Shown here in pieces: positions 59,515 to 64,000 of a DNA stretch of 64,000 nt. Source of the stretch: JAVJUV01 sp040220415 (GTDB lineage Bacteria; Pseudomonadota; Alphaproteobacteria; Rhodobacterales; Rhodobacteraceae). The translations under genes and the position numbers were made by a program. The notes beneath the pieces were generated by a model. It made no database searches, had not been told where the DNA came from, and saw only the letters and a list, made by a program, of their open reading frames with translations. The stretch lies in assembly GCA_040220415.1 (NCBI GenBank), contig JAVJUV010000080.1, forward strand, positions 37,892 to 101,891, written 5' to 3'. The stretch's first letter is position 1, and every line of letters begins with the position of its first letter.

Positions 59515-60654
59515 ATGATCATCGCGACAATGGCGGGCATGTCGCTGTGGTTCATGACCGCCGCCGTCCTGCCCGACATGGCCGCCGAAGCCGGTATCGA
59601 CCCGGCCGGGCTGGCCTGGCTCTCAAGCGCGGTGCAGGCGGGCTTCGTGGCGGGCTCGCTGACCTTCGCCCTGACCGGCATCCCCGACCGAATGGACCCC
59701 CGCCGCGTGTTCGCGGTCTGCGCGATCGGAACCGCCGTCGCCAATGCCGGACTTCTGGCCGCACCCGTCGGCGGACCGGGCGCGATCCTGCTCCGGTTCC
59801 TGACCGGCGCGCTCATGGCCGGCGTCTGGCCCATCGCGATGAAGATCGCCATCGGATGGGGCACCCGCGACCGGGGGCTGATGCTGGGCACGCTCGCAGG
59901 CGCCTTGACCGCCGGAAAGTCTGTCCCCTACCTCCTTGCCTGGCTCGGCGGGGCGGATTGGCGGATCGCCCTGATCATGGGCTCGGTCCTGGCCGCCGCC
60001 GGGGGCGGGCTGGCGTTGCTGTCGGACCTCGGGCCGCACCATGCCCGCGCCACGACGTTCCGCGCCCGCGCCATCGGCCTTGCCTGGACCAACCGCAGGA
60101 TCCGCGCCGCCATCATCGGCTATCTCGGGCACATGTGGGAAATGTTCGTGCTCTGGGCCTGGATCGGAACGGCCGTCACGGCGTCCTTCGCGCTTCGAAT
60201 GCCGCAGGCCGATGCGGTCAGCCTCGGCAAGCTGACGGCGTTTCTCTGCATCGCCGCCGGCGCGCCTGCCTGTGTCTGCGCCGGGGCGCTGGCAGACAAG
60301 ATCGGCAAGGCGCGGGTCGCGGCGGCGGCGCTGGCGACCAGCGGTGCAATGGCCGTGCTGACCGCCGCGACCTTCGGCGGCCCGGTGTGGCTGACGCTGG
60401 TGCAGGTCATCGTCTGGGGCGCCGCCGTGGTGCCCGATTCGCCCCAGTTCTCCGCCATCGTGGCCGACAACGCGCCGCCGGAACTGGCCGGCAGCCTGGT
60501 GACGTTCCAGGCCTCGCTGGGCTTTCTGCTCACCACCTTCACCGTTCAGGCCGCGCCCTCAGTGGCAGCGGCCTGGGGCTGGCCGCTTCTCCTCGGCCTG
60601 CTGGCACTCGGTCCGGCGCTGGGATTGCTCGGCATGAGACCGGTGTTCAGATAG
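59515..60654 (+). CDS. MFS transporter, 5' end doubtful
   Basis: A 379-residue major facilitator protein with about twelve hydrophobic segments, beginning MIIATMAGMSLWFMTAAVLP. Charged-loop motifs GIPDRMDPRR and ALADKIGKAR match the MFS loop signatures between spans 2-3 and 8-9. The start is problematic. ATG 59515 lies at the very edge of the first membrane span and has no Shine-Dalgarno. The same frame continues upstream to ATG 59377 but is broken by TAG at 59455-59457. So the gene may use a short N-terminus, a non-standard codon, or be a recent pseudogene. The substrate is unknown. Confidence 0.78.
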   Translation: MIIATMAGMSLWFMTAAVLPDMAAEAGIDPAGLAWLSSAVQAGFVAGSLTFALTGIPDRMDPRRVFAVCAIGTAVANAGLLAAPVGGPGAILLRFLTGALMAGVWPIAMKIAIGWGTRDRGLMLGTLAGALTAGKSVPYLLAWLGGADWRIALIMGSVLAAAGGGLALLSDLGPHHARATTFRARAIGLAWTNRRIRAAIIGYLGHMWEMFVLWAWIGTAVTASFALRMPQADAVSLGKLTAFLCIAAGAPACVCAGALADKIGKARVAAAALATSGAMAVLTAATFGGPVWLTLVQVIVWGAAVVPDSPQFSAIVADNAPPELAGSLVTFQASLGFLLTTFTVQAAPSVAAAWGWPLLLGLLALGPALGLLGMRPVFR

Positions 60655-60677
60655 ACCGGGCCCGCCGACCCACGCGA

Positions 60678-60896
60678 TCAAAGCCCCCGCCCGTCGCTCC
60701 GCCCGTCGCCAAGCCTCTCCAGACCGGGCGGCGCCTCGCCCGCCGCCCTGCGCCAGCGGATCAGGTGCTCGGGCCAGCCCGCGCGGTGGGACACGATATC
60801 GCCCATCAGCGGCCAGTCGGCGGCCACCCTCGGGGGCCGCGGTTCGGCTTCCGCCGCGGGCAGATCGGCCCATCCCTGACCCAAGACCTCGTCCAT
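60678..60896 (-). CDS. Small hypothetical protein downstream of rsmD
   Basis: A 72-residue protein beginning MDEVLGQGWADLP, with a middle stretch WPLMGDIVSHRAGWPEHLIRW and a Gly/Asp/Arg-rich tail. The Trp-rich middle looks like a real, conserved segment rather than random GC-rich translation, but no family is recognised. It lies about 105 bp after rsmD on the same strand. The ribosome binding site is weak. Possibly the last gene of the flavoprotein-rsmD transcript. Moderate confidence only. Confidence 0.5.
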   Translation of the reverse strand: MDEVLGQGWADLPAAEAEPRPPRVAADWPLMGDIVSHRAGWPEHLIRWRRAAGEAPPGLERLGDGRSDGRGL

Positions 60897-60939
60897 GCCG
60901 AAAACCTAGCATGACACCGCCCGGAATTTCGACCCTGCC

Positions 60940-60999
60940 GCTTCATCTTGCCCGAAATACGCAAATCCCAGGCGGCCCGCCCGCGCCGCGCCGGGGGGT
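60940..60999 (-). repeat. Diverged GGAGTATTT-type element (copy 7) after rsmD
   Basis: On the minus strand, just past the rsmD stop: GACCCCCCGG, a GC-rich stretch, then GCGTATTTCGGGCAAGATGAAG. The hairpin is weak. It has the same relative position and the same tail pattern as the better copies. Confidence 0.45.
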
Positions 61000-61000
61000 C

Positions 61001-61564
61001 TCAGCCCGCCGCCTCCAGAATCGTGATCGCCGTCTCGCCGTAGGATCGCGTCTCCAGCAGCCTGAAGCCGTCCGGCGCCGCCTGCGGTCCGCGCTCCTCC
61101 CAGACGACCAGCGCTCCGGGCGCGATCCAGCCGCCCTCCGCCAGCGCCGCCAGCGCCTTCTCTCCCAGCCCCTTGCCATAGGGCGGGTCGAGGAAAACCA
61201 GGCTCGCGGCATCGCCTGACGCGGGTCCGGGCTTCAGCGCGCTGCGCCGGATGACCCGGCAGTCCGCCCCGGCCCGCGCTTTCGAGATGTTCCCGGCAAG
61301 CAACCCCAGTGCGACGCGCCCGTCTTCGATGAACGTCGCGTGCAAGGCCCCCCGCGACAGCGCCTCCAGCCCCAGCGCGCCCGTGCCCGCAAAGACATCC
61401 AGCACGACCGCACCCGGCACCGGGTCGCCGAAACCGCCATGCGCCAGCAGGTTGAACAGGCTCTCGCGGACCCGGTCGGAGGTCGGACGCAGCGCGCGCG
61501 CCGGATCGCCCTTGCCGACCGAGGCCAGTGCCAGCCCCTTCATCCGCCCGCCGACGATCCTCAC
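61001..61564 (-). CDS. rsmD: 16S rRNA (guanine966-N2)-methyltransferase RsmD
   Basis: A 187-residue SAM-dependent methyltransferase for G966 of 16S rRNA. It starts MRIVGGRMKGLALAS, typical of RsmD. The SAM motif is VVLDVFAGTGALGLEALSRGA (about 53-73) and the catalytic motif LVFLDPPYGKGL (DPPY). RPTSDRVRESLFNLL lies between. Length is normal. It overlaps the upstream flavoprotein gene by 4 bp, so the two are translationally coupled. Assignment firm. Confidence 0.94.
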   Translation of the reverse strand: MRIVGGRMKGLALASVGKGDPARALRPTSDRVRESLFNLLAHGGFGDPVPGAVVLDVFAGTGALGLEALSRGALHATFIEDGRVALGLLAGNISKARAGADCRVIRRSALKPGPASGDAASLVFLDPPYGKGLGEKALAALAEGGWIAPGALVVWEERGPQAAPDGFRLLETRSYGETAITILEAAG

Positions 61565-62769
61565 GACTTCAGAAGCGCCTTCAGGTTCGTCCCGGGATCG
61601 GCGATCGCCGCAGGATCGGCGCCGCGCCCCATCTCCAGCAGGCGCTTGCCTACCATGTAATCGCGCGGCGCGTTCACCGCGTCGACCGCCAGCAGGTCAC
61701 TCCCCCTGTAATACCAGTGGCTTACCGAATTCTCGCCGCGACGCACCACGATCCGGTCATACCCGGTGCTCAGCCCCGCGATCTGCAGCTTCAGATCATA
61801 CTGGTCCGACCAGAACCAGGGATGGGGAACATAGGGCGCGCCGGCCCCCAGCATGTTGGCGGCAACCGCCTGCGCCTGGTCGATGGCGTTCTGCACCGAT
61901 TCCAGCCGCAGCCGCCCGCCCTTGTAGGGAAACGACGCGCAATCGCCCGCCGCCCAGACATCCGGCGCCGAGGTCCGGCCCAGCTCGTCCACCGCGATGC
62001 CGTTGTCGCAGGCGATCCCTGCCTCCTCGGCCAGCCGCGTATCGGGGCGGATGCCGGTGCCGACGATCACGAAATCCACGTCCAGCGAAGCGCCGTCGGT
62101 CAGAACCGCCCCGGTCACGACCCCGTCCTCGCCGGTCAGCCGCTCCAGCCCCACGCCCTCGCGGATATCGACGCCGTGCGCCCTGTGCTCGGCCCGGACC
62201 ACGTCGGCGGTCTCGGGTGCGGCGACCCGGCCAAGGATGCGCTCGGCCATCTCGACCAGCACCACCTGCAGGCCCAGCTTGGCCGCCACCGCCGCGGCCT
62301 CCAGCCCGATATAGCCGCCGCCGACCACCAGCACCTTCGCGTTCCGCGCGAAGAACGGCTGCATCCGGTCGATGTCGGCCAGCGTGCGCACGGTGAAGAC
62401 ATGGGCCAGGTCGCCCCCGATCCGCGCCGGCAGCCGGTTCGGCACCGATCCCGTGGTCAGCGCCAGCTGGTCGTAGCCGACGTCCTCGCCGCCCACCGTC
62501 ACACTTTTCCGGGCGGTGTCGATATGCGTCACCGGCTTGCCCAGCCGCAGCGCGATGTCCTTCTCGGCATAGATCGCCTCGGGGCGCAGATAAAGCCGCT
62601 CGCGCGCCATCTCGCCCAGAAGATAGGCCTTCGACAGCGGCGGCCGCTCGTAGGGCAGGTCGGTCTCGGCGCCGACCAGCGTGACCGGCCCGGCGTATCC
62701 CTTCGCCCGCAGCGCCTCGGCCAGCGTCGCACCCGCCTGGCCCGCGCCGATGATGACAATTCCGCTCAT
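61561..62769 (-). CDS. FAD-dependent ferredoxin-reductase-type oxidoreductase
   Basis: A 402-residue NAD(P)H:ferredoxin/rubredoxin reductase-like flavoprotein. The first Rossmann fold is IVIIGAGQAGATLAEALR (FAD, residues 4-21). LPYERPPLSKAYL is the family's FAD-contact motif. The second fold is VLVVGGGYIGLEAAAVAAKLG (NAD). The C-terminal part has DVWAAGDCASFP and a reductase C-domain with WFWSDQYDLKLQIAG. Such proteins serve P450 or dioxygenase systems. The P450 at 33120 is distant, so pairing is only a possibility. Coupled to rsmD by a 4-bp overlap. The ATG at 62769 is 81 bp from the divergent peroxiredoxin. Confidence 0.92.
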   Translation of the reverse strand: MSGIVIIGAGQAGATLAEALRAKGYAGPVTLVGAETDLPYERPPLSKAYLLGEMARERLYLRPEAIYAEKDIALRLGKPVTHIDTARKSVTVGGEDVGYDQLALTTGSVPNRLPARIGGDLAHVFTVRTLADIDRMQPFFARNAKVLVVGGGYIGLEAAAVAAKLGLQVVLVEMAERILGRVAAPETADVVRAEHRAHGVDIREGVGLERLTGEDGVVTGAVLTDGASLDVDFVIVGTGIRPDTRLAEEAGIACDNGIAVDELGRTSAPDVWAAGDCASFPYKGGRLRLESVQNAIDQAQAVAANMLGAGAPYVPHPWFWSDQYDLKLQIAGLSTGYDRIVVRRGENSVSHWYYRGSDLLAVDAVNAPRDYMVGKRLLEMGRGADPAAIADPGTNLKALLKS

Positions 62770-62849
62770 GGTGAAATCCCTCTGGCGTCCCGGTTTTTCC
62801 GCCTTATATCGTCACCCGGCCAGAGGCAAACCAACAGGAAAGAACGCGT

Positions 62850-63341
62850 ATGACACAAGTTGCAGTCGGGGACAGGATCCCTTCGGTGAAACTCCCCTAC
62901 CAGGTCGGCGACGACGTGCACCAGTTTGACCTGGGCGATGCTCTGAAGGGCAAGAAGGCCGTGATCTTCGGCATGCCCGGCGCCTATACCGCGACCTGCT
63001 CGGCCGCGCACCTGCCCAGCCTGATCCGCACCGCGGACGCCTTCCGCGCCAAGGGCGTGGACGAGGTGATCGTGGTGGTCGTCAACGACGTCCGGGTGAC
63101 CGAGCATTGGGGCCGCACCTCGGGCGCGACCGACAAGGGCATCAAGATCCTGGCCGACTGGGACTCGGAACTGACCAAGGCCCTGGGTCTCGGCTTCACC
63201 GTCCCGGCCATCGGCTTCAAGGACCGGATGCAGCGCTGCGCGCTCTATGTCGAGGACGGCGTGGTCAGGATCCTCCAGATGGAGGAACAGACCGGCGTCT
63301 GCGACCTGACCGCCGGCGAGACGCTTCTGGACGCCATCTGA
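62850..63341 (+). CDS. Peroxiredoxin (Prx5-like)
   Basis: A 163-residue thiol peroxidase reducing hydrogen peroxide and organic hydroperoxides. The peroxidatic cysteine is Cys50 in GMPGAYTATCSAAHLP, the Prx5 active-site motif. Cys130 (MQRCALY) and Cys151 (TGVCDLT) could resolve it; Cys151 matches the resolving position known in Prx5. There is no C-terminal glutaredoxin domain. Divergent from the flavoprotein gene, which may or may not supply electrons. Cytoplasmic, normal length, clear family. Confidence 0.94.
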   Translation: MTQVAVGDRIPSVKLPYQVGDDVHQFDLGDALKGKKAVIFGMPGAYTATCSAAHLPSLIRTADAFRAKGVDEVIVVVVNDVRVTEHWGRTSGATDKGIKILADWDSELTKALGLGFTVPAIGFKDRMQRCALYVEDGVVRILQMEEQTGVCDLTAGETLLDAI

Positions 63342-63360
63342 CCCCGGCGGCGCGCAAAAG

Positions 63361-63404
63361 CCGGGGCTCTGCCCCGGACCCCGGAGTATTTCGGAAATGA
63401 ATAA
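63361..63404 (+). repeat. Dispersed GGAGTATTT element (copy 5) after peroxiredoxin
   Basis: Hairpin CCGGGGC-TCT-GCCCCGG (63361-63377), then ACCCCGGAGTATTT, then CGGAAATGAATAAA. It begins 20 bp after the peroxiredoxin stop, in the sense orientation. Confidence 0.8.
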
Positions 63405-63438
63405 ACGGCGGGGTCGGCCCCGGGTTTCTGCTTTTGTC

Positions 63439-63483
63439 AAATACTCCCGGGGGAGCGCGAGGGGGCCGGCAGCCCCCTCGCTC
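63439..63483 (-). repeat. Dispersed GGAGTATTT element (copy 6) after the mscS-type gene
   Basis: On the minus strand: a stem GAGGGGGCT / AGCCCCCTC (63458-63480), then CTCCCCCGGGAGTATTTG. It lies just beyond the 3' end of the gene at 63496, facing copy 5 head to head. Confidence 0.75.
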
Positions 63484-63495
63484 CCGCCCTGGGCG

Positions 63496-64000
63496 TCACG
63501 CCTCGGCGTTCTGCCCGATGACCGTCCGCGTCGGGAATGGTATCTCGATGCCGCCGGCGTCGAAGGCCTCCTTGACCTTGCGCTTCATGTCCGCCTGGTA
63601 CTGGAAGTAATCGGCGGCATTCACCCAGACGCGCACCAGGAAGTCGACCGAGAAGTCGCCGAGGTTGTTGATCTGGATGAACGGCTCGGGATCGCTCAGC
63701 GAGCGCGGATCGCCCAGTATCGTCTCGCGGATGATCCGCTCGGCCTCGGCCAGGTTGGCGCCATAGCTGACACCGAAGGTCCATTCCGCGCGCCGCGTGC
63801 CATAGACCGAATAGTTGGTGATGACATTGCCCCAGACTTCCGAGTTGGGAACGATGATCTGCACGTTGTCCAGCGAGGCCAGCTCGGTGGTGAATATCGA
63901 GATGTCCTTCACCGTGCCCATGTTGCCGTTCACGTCGACGAAATCGCCAACCTTGATCGGCCGGAAGACGACCAGCATCACGCCCGCCGCAACGCCGCCC
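63496..64000 (-). CDS. Mechanosensitive ion channel (MscS family), N-terminus outside window
   Basis: C-terminal 167 codons of a small-conductance mechanosensitive channel that releases solutes during osmotic downshock. The pore-helix end GVMLVVFRPIKVGDFVDVNG and the beta-domain (TVKDISIFTTELASLDNVQIIVPNSEVWGNVITNYS) are typical of MscS. The cytoplasmic cage region follows with RRAEWTFGVSYGANLAEA and ends IPFPTRTVIGQNAEA. The frame remains open to base 64000, so the membrane part lies beyond the window. Family assignment is firm from the VGDFV and IVPNS motifs. Confidence 0.92.
   Translation of the reverse strand, partial: GGVAAGVMLVVFRPIKVGDFVDVNGNMGTVKDISIFTTELASLDNVQIIVPNSEVWGNVITNYSVYGTRRAEWTFGVSYGANLAEAERIIRETILGDPRSLSDPEPFIQINNLGDFSVDFLVRVWVNAADYFQYQADMKRKVKEAFDAGGIEIPFPTRTVIGQNAEA

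Noticed and set aside
59328..60914. A 528-codon plus-strand frame overlapping the MFS gene
   Set aside because: Arg/Gly-rich translation in a different frame from the twelve-span MFS protein. It is a composition artefact.

Overview
This window looks like a chromosomal segment of a high-GC alphaproteobacterium of the Rhodobacteraceae (Roseobacter/Paracoccus-type). The pointers are gcrA (a cell-cycle regulator of alphaproteobacteria), a membrane-anchored cytochrome c of the c552/c-y type, a VPLPA-CTERM protein, FnrL-type TTGAT-N4-ATCAA boxes, a cysG-DUF2849-cysI-cysH-DUF934 sulfate assimilation operon, and many GC-rich intergenic elements sharing a GGAGTATTT core. I found no rRNA, tRNA, CRISPR array, prophage or intact insertion sequence. 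Both ends are cut inside genes (a cardiolipin synthase on the left, an MscS channel on the right).

Layout. 1-6.3 kb: phospholipase D/cardiolipin synthase end, Ppx/GppA phosphatase, a small exported protein, argF and argD, then gcrA. 6.4-7.3 kb: a lower-GC accessory gene of unknown function. 7.6-13.4 kb: a LacI regulator divergent from a sugar ABC transporter (two-domain ATPase, permease, binding protein) and an SMP-30 lactonase, with two identical operators in the divergent region. 13.8-18.9 kb: rimO, a FadR-type regulator, an endonuclease/phosphatase-family protein, an FNR-box-preceded host-attachment-type protein, pheA and a membrane cytochrome c. 19.1-26.5 kb: yejABEF peptide transporter, a beta-keto acid cleavage enzyme and a VPLPA-CTERM protein. 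26.8-32 kb: ybdK-type ligase, then a tightly overlapping valine-degradation cluster (isobutyryl-CoA dehydrogenase, 3-hydroxyisobutyryl-CoA hydrolase, mmsB) running into a Crp/Fnr regulator, followed by a DUF2892 protein. 32-40.4 kb: DUF808 protein, cytochrome P450, an Lrp regulator divergent from the sulfate assimilation operon, ferredoxin reductase. 40.4-46.9 kb: two small anchored proteins, infC with a probable AUC start, an HxlR regulator divergent from a DUF1330 protein, an OmpA-family protein with a long Glu/Ala/Pro repeat, a conserved protein of unknown function and a 52-residue DUF1127-like protein. 47-54.4 kb: pyrC, pyrE, replicative helicase dnaB, AI-2E-family transporter, DUF1194 protein, small membrane protein, alpha/beta hydrolase. 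54.5-64 kb: a lone formate dehydrogenase alpha subunit, an AT-rich accessory gene, rhodanese and cytochrome c behind a perfect FNR box, MFS transporter with a suspicious 5' end, rsmD, a ferredoxin-reductase-type flavoprotein, peroxiredoxin and MscS.

How the genes work together. The sulfate block makes siroheme and reduces APS to sulfide, probably with ferredoxin or NADPH electrons. The valine block gives a continuous route from isobutyryl-CoA to methylmalonate semialdehyde. pyrC/pyrE and argF/argD are housekeeping biosynthesis. The most unusual items are a dispersed 3'-end repeat family (seven copies) that twice also supplies the ribosome binding site of the next gene, the AUC start of infC, paired operators at three divergent promoters, two perfect FNR boxes, and two AT-rich single-gene insertions.
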